Shown piece by piece: positions 30,269 to 41,504 of a stretch of 64,000 nt of DNA. Below the pieces are notes generated by a model that saw only the letters and a list, made by a program, of their open reading frames with translations, was not told the DNA's origin and ran no database searches. This DNA comes from Malaya genurostris (taxonomy: Eukaryota > Arthropoda > Insecta > Diptera > Culicidae): positions 81,402,525 to 81,466,524 of the forward strand of contig NC_080571.1 of NCBI RefSeq assembly GCF_030247185.1. Reading direction: 5' to 3'. A program made the translations under genes and the position numbers. Positions within the stretch are counted from its first letter, which is position 1. The number at the start of each line of letters is the position of its first letter.

Positions 30269-31530
30269 GTGCCGAGGACTGAATGGCTGCAGGAGTTTAA
30301 ACATTGCAGTCGTGAACGGAATAACATATCTTGGAACCTAGTCGCTGATGGTTTGTTGAGGAAACTTAATAACCTTGGATTTCCGACTTATGGTTTTGCC
30401 GACGATTATCATATATTGATGACCGGTATAAGCATCATCACTCTCTTTGATTTAATGCAGCAAGCCATGCGATCTGTTCAACAATGGTGTTATCAGGTTA
30501 GATTATCTGTAAATCCGGGCAAACTTCATAAATCTTTTTCACTCATCGTAGGATAATCACAGGAGCTCGTCCGTTACAGTTCTTCGGTTCAGAGGTTACT
30601 GTGGTTGATCAAGTTAAATACGCCGGGGTCATTCTTGATGCAAAACTGAATTGGTCTGCTCACATTGACTTCAGGATTAAGAGAGCTTGCATGGCTTTCG
30701 GCCAATGCAGACGAGCTTTTGGAAAATCATGGGGACTCAAACCCAAATACATTCATTGGATCTACACAACTATTGTTAGACCAATTTTAGCATATGGATG
30801 TCTTGTATGATGGTAGAAAGGAGAAATTTCGACAGTTTAGTCAAAGCTAAATCATCTCCAAAGGATTGTCCTAATAGCGATGACAGGAGCATTCACGACA
30901 ACTCCTACTGCTGATCTAGAGGCGCTACTGTGCATTAAACCACTACATGTGTTCCTTAAACAAGAAGCATCATCTTGTGCATACCGTCTTAAGGTTACAG
31001 GGCTTTGGAACTGTAACCCTATAGACTATGATACTAGCTACACTCGCTTGTGGTCTCAAATGGTTACCTGGGATGAGTATTTACTCGCTCTTAGTGACCT
31101 AACTCTCACATGCAGTTTTCCTTTCAAAACATTCAATGTGAGCTATCCTCTCCGTGAGGACTGGTTGTCTGGTTATTTGGAACGACAACTTGATGAATAC
31201 ATAGTTTGTTATACGGACAGTTCTCTGTTGAATGGTCGTGCTGGTACTGGTGTCTACTGTCGTGAAATGAGGCTAGAGCAGTCTCATTCACTTGGTAAAT
31301 ACTGTACTGTGTTCGAAGCAGACATCTACGCGATTCTGTGTGCAATACAATCGGCAATGATGAGTTGGCTAGAGCTGGTGCAACGAATGATTTCGTTGGT
31401 TCGGAACCAGCTTTACCACTTTCAACTAGTTGGATAAAGCACAAGATTCGTTCTTGGGCTGCATCCAAACATGCCAACAAAAGGATATTCTTTCGTTTCT
31501 CACCCAATGTGATAAGGAGCTATAGTCAGA
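30269..31530 (+). pseudogene. Non-LTR retrotransposon remnant: RT end plus RNase H (R1/LOA/I-like)
   Basis: Three successive frames give SWNLVADGLLRKLNNLGFPT with YGFADDYHIL (RT active site FADD at about 30400), VKYAGVILDAKLNWSAHI then GWGLK-type thumb residues, and an RNase H start YTDSSLLNGRAGTGVYC with EADIYAILCAI. Stops at about 30555, 30808 and 31357 break it. RNase H downstream of RT places it in the R1/LOA/I group rather than with the jockey elements nearby. 5' part absent. Confidence 0.75.
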
Positions 31531-31769
31531 AGGGTTCATCGTTCTTCTTGGAGTGAATGAATCCTTTCTGTATTCACCTTAGATAGATTTTAGCAGATTG
31601 TTTGGCTTCTCTTATGAGGTACCGAATTTACGGATTACGGTTTCCCGGATAAACTGACGCGATTGGTCAAAACAACGAAGGATAGAGTGATAGACGGAAA
31701 CCTACATCGGACTGAAAGCTGAAGCTAGGCGTATCGGACTATAAATGCCATAAATGCGTCGAAAACAAA

Positions 31770-32461
31770 ATACATGAGAGGAAGAGGCTCCAGAGAAGAA
31801 ACACTACGTCTCCCACCACGAATATTGATAGACGGTGACGATATCGAGGTGGTTGACGAGTTCGTGTATTTGGGCTCACTGGTGATCGCCGATAATGACA
31901 CCAGCAGAGAAATTCATAGACGTATTTTGGCAGGGAATCGTGCGTAGTTTAGACTCAGAAAAACCCTTCAATCGAGAAAAGTACGCCACTGCACGAAATT
32001 GACTATCTACAAAATGCTCATTAGACCGGTTGTTCTCTATGGCCACGAGACCTGGACTATGTTGGCAGAGGACCAACGCGCCCTCAGTGTTTTCGAAAGA
32101 AAGGTACTGAGGACCATCTATGGCGGAGTGCAGATGGAAAACGAAACGTGAAGACGGCGTATGAATCACAACATTGCAACAGCTGCTAGGAGAAACACTT
32201 ATCGTACGGACAGCTAAAATCGGACGTCTACGATGGGCTGGGCATGTCATAAGGATGTCGGACGACAGCCCAGTGAAAATGGTTCTTGAATCTAATCCGA
32301 CTGGTACAAGAAGAAGAGGAGCGCAGCGAACAAGGTGGATCGATCAAGTGGAGGGTGATCTCAGAAGCATCCGTGCCTTGAGTGGCTGGCGACGAGCAGC
32401 CATGGACCGAGTTATGTGGAGACGAATGCTTGATACAGCAAAGGACACCTCAAGCCTATAG
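31770..32461 (+). pseudogene. RTE-like non-LTR retrotransposon ORF2, C-terminal remnant
   Basis: Frames read VVDEFVYLGSLV, HRRILAGNRA, TKLTIYKMLIRPVVLYGHET and ERKVLRTIYGGVQMENET, then RTAKIGRLRWAGHVIRMSDD then GARRTRW-like residues and WIDQVEGDLRSI. This is the usual C-terminal region of RTE-type retrotransposons. Stops and frame changes occur at about 31946 and 32150. The last frame (32174-32461) is intact to its stop. The 5' part is missing. Confidence 0.75.
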
Positions 32462-32884
32462 CTGTTAGGTAAGGTATGATTAGGGGTGCAGAATTTACTT
32501 CTGCTTTTTTGAGTTTTTGTGTCGTCAATTTTCCCCATCCTCCTAGTCCAAATCTTACCATTTCCCTTTAATCCTTCCCTCATATATCGGGAAAATGATG
32601 CTAAAAACAAATTAATGGCAAGGCACAAATCTCCAAATATCAAGGGGAACGTGTCATTTGAGTCAATTTGTTCTGATGATTCCAGCGTGCCAAACGTTTT
32701 TAATTATAACCTAGTATTCATATTTTGCTTAGGCTCTTCTCGAAGGTAACACTAGAATTAAAATGGCAAACTGATGATGCAAATTGTCCTTTTCGGTCAT
32801 GAGGTATTGAGTCAAATCAAAAAATACAAAACTCAATCGACCTTCGATTTCATATGGAATTACTCCAAGTTTATCTCGGATTCA
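32462..32884. other. Non-coding stretch
   Basis: Possible 3' UTR of the RTE-like remnant followed by unassigned AT-rich DNA; the frame 32519-32749 has no domain. Confidence 0.4.
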
Positions 32885-33090
32885 TCCCGCGTTGGTGGTT
32901 CAATGTATAGGGCGCTGGTCTAAAAAAAACAGTTGTCGTATGTTTGAGCCCAACTCGAAAGGATTCTTAGTATCAATAGTGTCAGTAGTACTGGTCATAC
33001 AATTGTTTTGTACCCCAAGAATCGGCTGCGAAGTCTGTTGAAACAGAGGATGGTCAAATTCCACATCAAATTCTTTTCAAGGATGCACTG
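32885..33090 (+). repeat. tRNA-derived SINE, second family
   Basis: GTTGGTGGTTCAATGTATAG resembles a tRNA 5' half with A box, and GTTTGAGCCCAAC about 40 bp later resembles the B box. The body continues with ATCGGCTGCGAAGTCTGTTG. The body differs from the SINE at 9323-9475. The 3' end runs into the mariner at 33104. Confidence 0.6.
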
Positions 33091-33103
33091 CATAACAGAT
33101 CGA

Positions 33104-34380
33104 CTGAAAAGTTCGTATCGTTTCTATGAGAGGGCGCCACTAGAATTAAATCCATACCATTTTCAGTTAGTACCAACCTTCAAAAGATACGTGTATAAAT
33201 TTGACAGCTGTCTGATTATTAGTTTGTGAGATATTGCATTTTGAGTGAAGCTACTTTTGTTATTGTGAAAAAAATGGAAAAAAAGGAATTTCGTGTGTTG
33301 ATGAAACACTACTTTTTGATGAAAAAAAGTGCCGCCGATACCAAAAAATGGCTTGATGAGTGTTATCCAGACTCTGCACCGGGCGAAGCAACAATTCGTA
33401 AGTGGTTTGCAAAATTTCGTACTGGTCATATGAGCACCGAAGACGATGAACGCAGTGGACGTCCAAAAGAGGCTGCTACCGATGAAAACGTGAAAAAATC
33501 CACAAAATGATTTTCAATGACCGTAAAGTGAAGTTGATCGAGATAGCTGACACCCTAAAGATATCAAAGGAACGTGTTGGACATATTATTCACGAATATT
33601 TGGATATGAGAAAGCTTTGTGCAAAATGGGTGCCGCGTGAGCTCACAATCGATCAAAAACAACAACGAATTGATGATTCTGAGCAGTGTTTGGAGCTGTT
33701 ATATCGAAATAAAACCGATTTTTTTCGTCGATATATAACAATGGACGAAACATGGCTCCATCACTTCACTCCGGAGTCCAATCGACAGTCAGCTGAGTGG
33801 ACTGCACGCGATGAACCGAACACAAAGCATGGAAAGACTCAACAATCGGCCGGTAAGGTTATGGCGTCTGTATTTTGGGATTCGCATGGTATAATTTTCA
33901 TCGACTACCTTGAAAAGGGAAAAACCATCAACAGTGACTATTTTATAGCGTTATTAGAGCGTTTGAAGGACGAAATTTCAAAAAAAAAACGGCCTCATTT
34001 GAAGAAGAAAAAAGTTTTGTTTCATCAAGACAATGCACCGTGTCACAAGTCGATGAAAACCATGCTGAAATTGAATGAATTGGGCTTCGAATTGCTCCCT
34101 CATCCACCGTATTCTCCAGATTTGGCTCCCAGTGACTTTTTCCTGTTCTCAGACCTCAAGAGAATGCTCGCTGGTAAAAAATTTAGAAGCAATGAAGAGG
34201 TAATCGTTGAAACTGAGCCCTATTTTGAGGCAAAGGACAAATCGTACTACAAAAATGGTATCGAAAAGTTGGAAGATCGCTATAATCGCTGTATCGCCTC
34301 TGATGGCAATTATGTTGAATAATAAAAACGAATTTTGGCAAAAAAATGTGTGTTTCTATTAAACGATACGAACTTTTCAG
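33104..34380 (+). mobile_element. Mariner element, nearly intact (DD34D)
   Basis: Left terminus CTGAAAAGTTCGTATCGTTT and the exact inverse at the right end enclose 1277 bp, the usual mariner size. No clear TA duplication is visible directly outside these ends, so a few outer bases may have changed. The transposase inside is complete apart from one frameshift. Confidence 0.9.
33274..34322 (+). pseudogene. Mariner transposase with a single frameshift
   Basis: Starts MEKKEFRVLMKHYFLMKKS (HTH), WFAKFRTGHMSTEDDERSGR, then at about 33500 the frame breaks in an A-run: the first frame ends KKSTK and a second opens MIFNDRKVKLIEIADTL. One base in the run explains it. The second frame carries WVPRELT, the catalytic MDETWLHHF, HQDNAPCHKS and APSDFFLF motifs; 34 residues separate the second and third aspartates (DD34D). 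It ends SDGNYVE. All catalytic residues remain, so inactivity rests on this indel alone. Confidence 0.92.
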
Positions 34381-34384
34381 CCGA

Positions 34385-34600
34385 AATGTTAAATGAACAA
34401 AACGCAGATAATATATTTGCATATTTTCTGGGCATACACACATACGCGCATACACAGACATTTCACGATCTCAACGAACTAATTCGAATGGATATGACAC
34501 TAGCCCTTCTGAGCCTCGATTCAAAAGTTGGTTCTCTCAGAGATTGTATGTCCATTTCATACGAAAAAGGTAGAAATTAGCTAAGCAAGTCAACACGTGA
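34385..34600. repeat. GAGAAAGGCA-family repeat end
   Basis: CATACACACATACGCGCATA, ATCTCAACGAACTAATTCGA and TGAGCCTCGATTCAAAAGTT, ending ATACGAAAAAGGTAG, match the terminal part of the repeat at 6371-6775 at reduced identity. Confidence 0.6.
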
Positions 34601-35650
34601 GTCACTTTGATCGTATCTTTAAAAAAATTGATTTTTGACAAATAAAAACGAGACTTCATATCCATCATGCAGCCAGCTGATATCTGAATCCATTTATCAA
34701 TAGCAGTGCAATACATTTTCGAGTTTCATCATTCGATTGTCGATAAGCGCTTATCGCATACCAAAAAAAAGTAGAAAAGCGTACAGCACATGAAACGAAA
34801 ACAGATAGCAGTTCATATCCATTGTTAGTATTTTTTCCTTAAACGAAAAATTGCGTCGGTAATCACCGCTAAGCTTCGGACAATTCTTCTTACAATCATG
34901 ACCTTCACTATTGTGCAGCGAGCTGGTTTGACTAAGAAAAACATCCGGTTTTACTATAGAAAGAAATTCTATAATTTAAATTCTCGTTCCGGGATCAAAA
35001 GTAATAAAAATTCAAAGGTAAAATACCTGTAATTGTGCTTAATAGAATTGAAATTTTAAAGATCTCCAAAATGTCGCTATTCTTAACAAATATTTTTTAT
35101 ACTTATATTCGGTGACAATCAGCTTGAATTATGAGACTCTTCGATTTTTACATCTGGTTTAGATCATATGTTTAGTTTTCGATAAAAAAAACATTGAAAA
35201 TAAAATTTTCACTAGAACAAGAAAAAGTTTCGATTAGAAATAACTTTTCATTCTCAAAAGTACTCATATTTCTATGTAAGGATGATTGGCAGTAAACACA
35301 ATAGCCTATTTCGAGACGAAATTTCAACCAAATTGAAGATGTTATTTAGCCCTTTTCTGTAGGTAGGATATAGAATGGCAGAAAACTGGCTTTTGATCGG
35401 TTCGGATCCGGAGACAAGCAAACAAAAGAGACATCCCTCAGTCATAATTTTCCCAAAGCATAAAGAATTTCATGTGTTTATTGATCACAGTTCTATCGTG
35501 AAATAAATATTGTACAAGCAAAAAAATGGCATTAGCCAGGCTCCCCTCTAAGCTAATCAATTATTGTTGCCTGTTATGCTGAATTAAACGTAATTGTGCT
35601 AAAACCGAATCACACATTGATAGTTCAATTGAAGCTGTAATAACGAAAAT
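34601..35650. other. Non-coding stretch, nothing recognised
   Basis: About 1 kb of AT-rich DNA without domains or resolvable repeats. Confidence 0.4.
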
Positions 35651-36040
35651 CGTCTCATAAGTTTATTTCATCGCCATGAAATATCGAAAAGTGAAATCTT
35701 TGGAGATAGCTGGCATCGAAAGGATATCAAAAAAGAAATGTATTCACAATTTTTACTTGAATTTGTGAAAATTGTGGGGGAAATTCATGGATCTATAATT
35801 ATTCACCAGAATAAAATCGACAGTCAGTCGAATGGACAGCAGCTGATGAAAGCTGACAAAAGCGTCCGAAAACTCAAACATCGGCCGGCAAGGTTAAAGT
35901 GTCTCTATTTAAGGATACGATTAAAAATTTCGTCATTGACTACCTGAAAAGACGTAAGCTGTCAATAGTAAATATTACACAGCATTATTGAATCGCATGA
36001 AATTTGAAATTGAGATAAAACGGACCAGGATGAAGAAAAA
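35651..36040 (+). pseudogene. Mariner transposase remnant, middle part
   Basis: Degraded reading with KVKSLEIAGIERISKK-like, DSQSNGQQLMKADKS and RQSAEWTAAD-like residues, then a YTALLNRMKFEIEIKRTRMKKK-like block (frames mixed). The segment breaks at about 36040 and resumes at 38112. Clearly dead. Confidence 0.6.
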
Positions 36041-37240
36041 ATAGTAGGGGAGAGTGTTCGGTAACCGGTACCCTTTTCTTTTAAGCTTATAACTTCTGAC
36101 TAAGTGCACATTATGCGGATATATATACATCAATGGAAAGCTAAAGTCCGTAGCTAACATGTGAATAAGAAACTAAGTTGATCCAATCAATTGAAAAAAC
36201 TTTATTATCAATTTAGTGATAAATTTTGGCCATTTAAAAAAAAGGTTCGGTTACCGGCACCCGAAGAAATTTCGCTAAAAATGAAAAAAATATAAGTAAG
36301 GACTGCAATTATTTAAAGAAAAAACGGAAGTTATTCTTTTCGGAGACATTTTGGACAAAAGTCTTCATTGTCTGATGGTGACTTTGCGTTAGCTCTCTTA
36401 GTCAATGATTTCGATGGTGTCGTTGATTTGGCTGGTCTTCCACCAGCTTCGTGGGATTGAATACGTTGCTGCAATAGAATTTATTGGATTGTCATCCACT
36501 AAGCAACGTTTAATGGCATTAATCAGTGCATTAAAGTTAATTTTCCTTGACTTGGACGATTAGTTTGAAGTCGTCATGGCTAACAGAATCAGAGAACAAT
36601 AGTTTTTACTTATATGATGGATGTATTGAAACCGTCAAGTTTTCCACGTGTTGCATATCACCAGAGATGCCAGGTAATACAATAAGTTTAGCTAGCAAAT
36701 ACGAAAAGATCGCGTCAATTTGCAAAAGTCTATAACTTCTGACGAATGTCTACAAACAATCGGAGTTTCAAAAGTCTGCAAAAAGTCTTTTGTTAACTAA
36801 GATGTTAGGGTCCGATCGTAGTTTCCAACGGATTAATACTTGGATATCACACACGGCAACGAACGAAAAATACCGCCAAACGGAAATGCTAATTGTAAAT
36901 TGAAACTCAACCAACCACTGAGCACAAAATTGATATTTTTTAATGATCTGGTTAACTGAACAGTTCGAGCAGAAAAGAGAAGCTTTATTTCTGAATTAAG
37001 CCTATTTAAAACCTACGTTCTGAATTTGGAAAGCTTTTCTTAAGAACTTAATTATAGCAAGTTGGGCTAACCACACTGTCTTACAGCTAAACTTTTCATA
37101 CCCATAATATTGAGAACTGTCAAAGAAATTTGATAATATACAGACAAATTTGTAGACTTGGCATCTCTGCGTATCACTGACAATTTTTCGCGATTTGTAA
37201 AAAAAATGGGATACCGGAAACCGAAATCGGTAGACATTTT
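36041..37240 (-). mobile_element. Internally deleted pogo-like element
   Basis: The left end near 36057 has TTCGGTAACCGGTACCC, and the right end near 37215-37232, inverted, has TTTCGGTTTCCGGTATCCC. TA is adjacent on both sides (36043-36044 and 37231-37232, approximate). The minus-strand coding relics at 36340-36545 support a pogo/Tigger-type origin. The rest is non-coding AT-rich DNA. Confidence 0.55.
36340..36545 (-). pseudogene. Pogo-like transposase relic: HTH joined to C-terminal tail
   Basis: On the minus strand: KINFNALINAIKRCLVDDNP then INSIAATYSIPRS, which is a pipsqueak/CENP-B type HTH, followed in another frame by GGRPAKSTTPSKSLTKRANA and SDNEDFCPKCLRKE, resembling the acidic, cysteine-containing tail of pogo-like transposases. 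The DDE core between them is gone. Confidence 0.55.
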
Positions 37241-37573
37241 TAAAATGACGAAAAAAAACTTTGATTGCGAAAACCGATTTAACCTCTTATATATTCAATC
37301 CACTCACCTTTTCGATTGATGCTTTTCAATTTATGACACTATACAAAAAATCATAAACAAAACTTTTATGTTGATTTTCACGTAACCAAAATTTGTTTTG
37401 AGCGCAGCAAAAAGTACAAGCGCCTGTTTGCTTTGGTGTTTGGCACAAAAAGAACGTGCTTCTATCAGTTCGGGTTTACATCTCATCCAAGTCAGTCGAT
37501 AAAACAAAACCGCTTACGTTGGGGACAGAAGAAACCAAGTACAGTATTGTGTAGTGAACAATAGACCAAGAAA
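37241..37573 (+). other. Probable 5' UTR of a non-LTR retrotransposon
   Basis: Leads into the gag-like frame at 37574. TCAGTTCGGGTTTACATCTC near 37467 and CAAGTCAGTCGAT near 37488 are initiator-like. The exact 5' end could not be fixed. Confidence 0.35.
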
Positions 37574-38111
37574 ATGAGTGAACCAAACGAACAAAAGCTA
37601 CCGCCGGTACGAAAGAATACAATTATTGTTGACTTCAGACAGTGCAAAATTCGACCTTCGATACGAGAACTTGAAGGTTTGCTTAAGGAGCAAATGCAAC
37701 ATGACATTAAACGTGTGCATTTACTTCAATGCAATAAGACCAATAATGTTGTTTATATCCAGTTCTATAAAGAGTTGGATGCAATTCAATTCGCTAAAGA
37801 CAATAATAATGTGCACTATGTGGAGCATGAAAATATCAGGTACAACATTCCAGTATATATGGAAGATAGTGTTATAGAAGTGCGTGTGCATGATCTTCCT
37901 CAAGCGTCATCGATCCTTATATTCGCCATCCCATGTCCCAATACGGAGAGATTCTCTCTATCGAAAAAGAAAAGTGTAAGATCCGGTATTCTAAATGGCA
38001 TACGTTTGTTACGCATGCGCTTGAAGAGGCCTATACCTTCTTATGTGACATTCGGTTAGGATACAAGAATACCGTGCAAATCACTTGTTACCTAATTCTC
38101 ATCAGTATAAT
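37574..38111 (+). pseudogene. Gag-like ORF1 of a non-LTR retrotransposon, 3'-truncated
   Basis: From ATG 37574 one frame reads KNTIIVDFRQCKIRPSIREL, VVYIQFYKELDAIQFAKDNN, YNIPVYMEDSVIEVRVHDLP. After an indel near 37910 the next frame continues MSQYGEILSIEKEK, and the first frame then resumes with LNGIRLLRMRLKRPIPSYVT. This layout is that of the N-terminal gag part of mosquito non-LTR elements. Zinc knuckles and ORF2 are absent, because the sequence returns to mariner at about 38112. Loss of the 3' side is unusual for target-primed insertion and points to a later deletion. Confidence 0.65.
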
Positions 38112-38301
38112 GTACGATGCCTAATATCCATGAATTGATATTTGAATTGCTACTGAATCCAACATATTCGCCAGATTTAGCTCACGACAATCATTGTCTG
38201 TTCTAAGATTTGAAATAAAAGCTCACTGGGATGTATTGAATGATGAGGTACTCACTGAAACGAAAGAGTTTTTTTAGGCTAAGATAAAGCTTGCGTCAGA
38301 A
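38112..38301 (+). pseudogene. Mariner transposase remnant, C-terminal part
   Basis: HELIFELLLNPTYSPDLAHD-like residues at 38130-38190 (third aspartate region degraded), then DLK and an FFRLR-like ETEAYFEAK-equivalent. Continues the remnant of 35651-36040; about 54 bp that would hold the second catalytic aspartate are missing at the break. Confidence 0.6.
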
Positions 38302-39572
38302 AGAATTGGAACAAAGACAATTGCCCGATTTCAATTATTTATTATTGAATTCAAGATTTTTTTTGATACAAATGTAGCGTTTTTTTCATACTTTTACGAA
38401 AAAATACGGATAAAATTATTCGTCACGGTTTCGAAGGAATTCTCGAATTTTTCCTGTAACACGGCTCATTAGGCGGCGCACAACTTCTTCGTCCATCGTT
38501 TTAGCTATCTTATTCCACCAGGTCGTCATCTGATTGATGTCTTTGACAACCTTTCCCTTTGCCTTGAGTCTCCTCTTCATGATTTCCCAGTATTTCTCAA
38601 TAGGGCGGAACTGAGTGCAGTTGTGTGGGTTAAGGTTTTTCGGAACAAACTGGACCCCTTTCTCTGCATACCATTCTTGAACGACTTTGCTGTAATGACA
38701 GCTTGCCAAATCTGGCCAAAACATTACGGGATGGTCGTGGGATCGAATGAACGGCAAAATTCGTATTTGAAGACACTTTTTTTTGGTATAGTTCCGATGT
38801 CATTGTCTTATATGTAACAAAAACTTTCGTTTATTGTCACAGCTGCAAATGCCCTGCCAAATCATAAATTTTCTTGCAAATTTGTCGGCAAAAACAAATT
38901 TAAAACTGGCTGGAACATCCCCCCGAGCCGTTGCCAAGTAAAATTTTTGACCTGGGATTTGCCCGAAGTCAGCCTTGACATAGGTTTCACCGTCAATCAG
39001 AAGACACCCGTCGAACTTGGCCAGCACCTGGTCATATTGGTTTCCGAGCACGAATTTTGACCACACTATTCTGTTTTATGGTCCGTTTGGCTGTTTGCTA
39101 GCTCGATACGACTTGATTCCTTCCCGGAGTCGAGTTCTCCTCACGGTACTATGGGCAGCACCGATTTTTCTGGCCAAATCACGGTCCGACAGATTAGGAT
39201 TCCTCTTAATCGTCTTTAAAATCTTACCACGCAGTTTCCGGTCGACAGTTCCACTCCGATGATTGACTTGAGGCTTCCGAATTGTCGTCAATGTTTCCTT
39301 ATACCGCTTGATAACGCGCCACACGGTATTTCTGGGCAATTTCAGCTGTTTAGCTAGCCTAGATGCAGACCACAATGGATTTTACAAATAACTGTGCACA
39401 ATTTTTTTCCTTCTTTCGGCTTCCATGTTGATTGTTTACAAAGTACAGTCGATTTGCGGAATGTCAAAAATCATACGTGAAGCTGACAAAATTCCCGACA
39501 CGTGGGCGCCAATAACTTCCAAATCCGTCCACCAGGAGCGCCACAATATGAGCAAAAGTTTGTTCCAATTCT
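38302..39572 (-). mobile_element. DD37E Tc1/mariner element, second copy type
   Basis: AGAATTGGAACAAA at 38302 is inverted at 39559-39572, giving a 1271-bp element. The transposase is on the minus strand. It is inserted next to or within the mariner remnant. The terminal sequences differ from those of the 23553-29561 element, so it is a separate lineage of the same DD37E group. Confidence 0.8.
38416..39375 (-). pseudogene. DD37E transposase, frame-broken
   Basis: Three consecutive minus-strand frames: WSASRLAKQLKLPRNTVWRV and LSDRDLARKIGAAHSTVRRT (two HTH units, 39375-39076); LIDGETYVKADFGQIPGQKF and FMIWQGICSC (first aspartate, 39066-38800); MFWPDLASCHYSK then HNCTQFRPIEKYWEIMKRRL (38757-38416). 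The second D and the E are 37 residues apart. It ends IREFLRNRDE. Only two frame breaks separate it from an intact protein. Confidence 0.88.
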
Positions 39573-40146
39573 AAATGAAGCAAGTTTTAAAATCGTTGCT
39601 TAAAAGTGGTGTAGTTGGAATGTTATTTCCAATCGATATGTAATAGGAATTATAATGTATAATTCTTAAATATATTTATTTGAAAACTAGAAGAGCAACA
39701 GCCATATAAAAAGAATCTTATTGTCGAAATCATAAATGAAAATCACGGAAATGTTGGCCGCTATATTTCCGCGACTTCTATTGCCATCTGAATCCATTGT
39801 AACAAGCTGGCGGAAATTGTCTGAATCCATTGCAACAAGCTGGCGGCCTTTCAAGCTTGTTGAGTTACAATGACAAATGTAAACATTCATCATATACTTT
39901 TTTTATTTTACGTTATATTTATTTTATTGGTGTGCAAGAAAATGTTTAAATACGTAAAGTCCACAAATCTAACACACAACAGATATACATTCGCCCATCG
40001 ATTCCTAGGACGCTATCGGATACAAACAATTTCTTCAACGTTTTTATGTAAATTAAGACTACATTTAAACTAGAGTGATTTGATGTGAATCTTTTTATAA
40101 GCTTTTGATTTATTTACGTCAAATTTTTATATAGAACTATCCTTAG
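39573..40146. other. Non-coding stretch
   Basis: A short direct duplication is visible: TCTGAATCCATTG with AACAAGCTGGCGG at about 39788 and again 33 bp later. Nothing else recognised. Confidence 0.5.
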
Positions 40147-40866
40147 GGCATGTTCAGGAGTGTTCCGGTTCTACACACTTAAAAAAAACACTGTGATTTT
40201 ACATCTTATTAGATGCACATAAATGGAGCGTCGCAGTTCACGCAAATTTACGTCGAAGAACATTTAATATTGTGTCTAAAACTCCATGTATGAAATTCGT
40301 TGAAATAAAAAAAAAGAATACTGATAGCAACCGTCGCGACTTGAACCGAGAATCATTGGATCGCAAGTACGTCTGTTAATCAACTGAACCACAGAAGCAT
40401 ACATCTGCTTCGTTGGTAAAAGGTACATTTAGATTCATACAGTCGCACCTGCTAGTAGAACGCAAGTTACAGTCGAAACCAGTAAAATCCAAGCTCATCT
40501 AACATTAAGTCATTACAAATAAAATTTTCCGTCATTTGACAAATTAGGTCTTTATGAATTACATCGTATGAGGGATTAAGTCACCTGTAAAATTCAAATT
40601 TTTTTGGAGTGTAGATGCATAATTTATGTCAGTTTTAAAATTTAAATCTGGAAATTATAACACGGAAAACTGGCAGCTCCAGTAGCGTTTTACTCGTGTT
40701 TTAAAAACACAAAAAAAAGAAAGGCAGTGTATAACAGTTTTAAATTTGACAGCAGAACTGTTCGAATAGATAAAACTAAAACGGCTTGCTGGAGATACGT
40801 TTGTTCCAATAATAATAGATCTCCCGTATAAAACTTCCAGCTGCTGAATTTGCTCTTAACTTTCTC
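40147..40866. repeat. MITE B copy 1, carrying a nested MITE
   Basis: GGGCATGTTCAGGAGTGTTC to GCTGCTGAATTTGCTCTTA is shared with 57305-57545. In this copy 438 bp of another element (40174-40611) sit at a TA, and a further 50 bp or so near 40700-40750 (CACAAAAAAAAGAAAGGCAG) are extra. The family has no coding content and weak inverted ends. Confidence 0.8.
40174..40611 (-). repeat. TA-flanked MITE with a tRNA-like core, copy 2
   Basis: Flanked by TA at 40172-40173 and 40612-40613. Ends are CACACTTAAAAAAAACACTG and, inverted, CACTCCAAAAAAATTTGAAT. Copy 1 is at 15164-15603. On the minus strand an A-box-like TGGTTCAGTTGATTAACAG and B-box-like GGTTCAAGTCGCGAC are visible. The copy of the host MITE at 57305-57545 lacks this insert and has a single TA, so this is a proven insertion with an empty site in the same window. 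Confidence 0.85.
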
Positions 40867-41504
40867 AAAAATAGTCATAGAGCATTGAAGCGTTCTATGA
40901 TTTTGCTTATTTTCGCAAAATCTAACGCTTTGTAGAAAAAACCGCTTCGCTAAGAATAGTGTGATTTTTGGAATTTGATTGATTACCAGAAATTACATTG
41001 TTCACAATATTTTAAAGGACGGAAGCTACATATCTCCTTCAGTAAAAAGTTAATTTTTATATTCGTCTTTACACGCGGTCTGGAACATGGTCGTTCATTT
41101 CCATGAAACCACATTAATATTCCCTACAACTTTGCAAAAGGCACCAACAAATGCTAACTTGGTTTTGAATTCTATAATGAATTATACGTTCCAGTAGTTA
41201 ATACCCTACTAAATAAAGGTTCGGATAGATGGGACTGATTTGGTTCAAGCAGCTTACAAAGTTCGTGAATAACATTCACGCGGAACTTGTCATGTACTTC
41301 CAAGCTGTCAAAAATGACCACGTGGTTTCTTTAGCAGCGAGAAAGTTTACGCGGAACAGGTTGCCGAAAGTTCCACGTGTATTCAGTATTGTGGAACTTT
41401 TGGTTGCTTGCGTAGTGATTTAATTTGTGTCGTTATAGTAGCTAATAAACCAGTCCATATGCTCTTATCTGGGAACACGGACTACAGTACCTCGTTTTTA
41501 GCAT
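40867..41504. other. Non-coding stretch upstream of the DUF1989 gene
   Basis: No domain in the frames here (41229-41423 included). The distal part may hold regulatory sequence for the gene downstream. Confidence 0.4.

Noticed and set aside
33104..34380. Host gene of SETMAR type (domesticated mariner)
   Set aside because: The transposase is bounded by perfect terminal repeats and has a frameshift; there is no fused host domain.
41229..41423. Small ORF upstream of the DUF1989 gene
   Set aside because: No domain, and it ends before the predicted promoter; judged chance.
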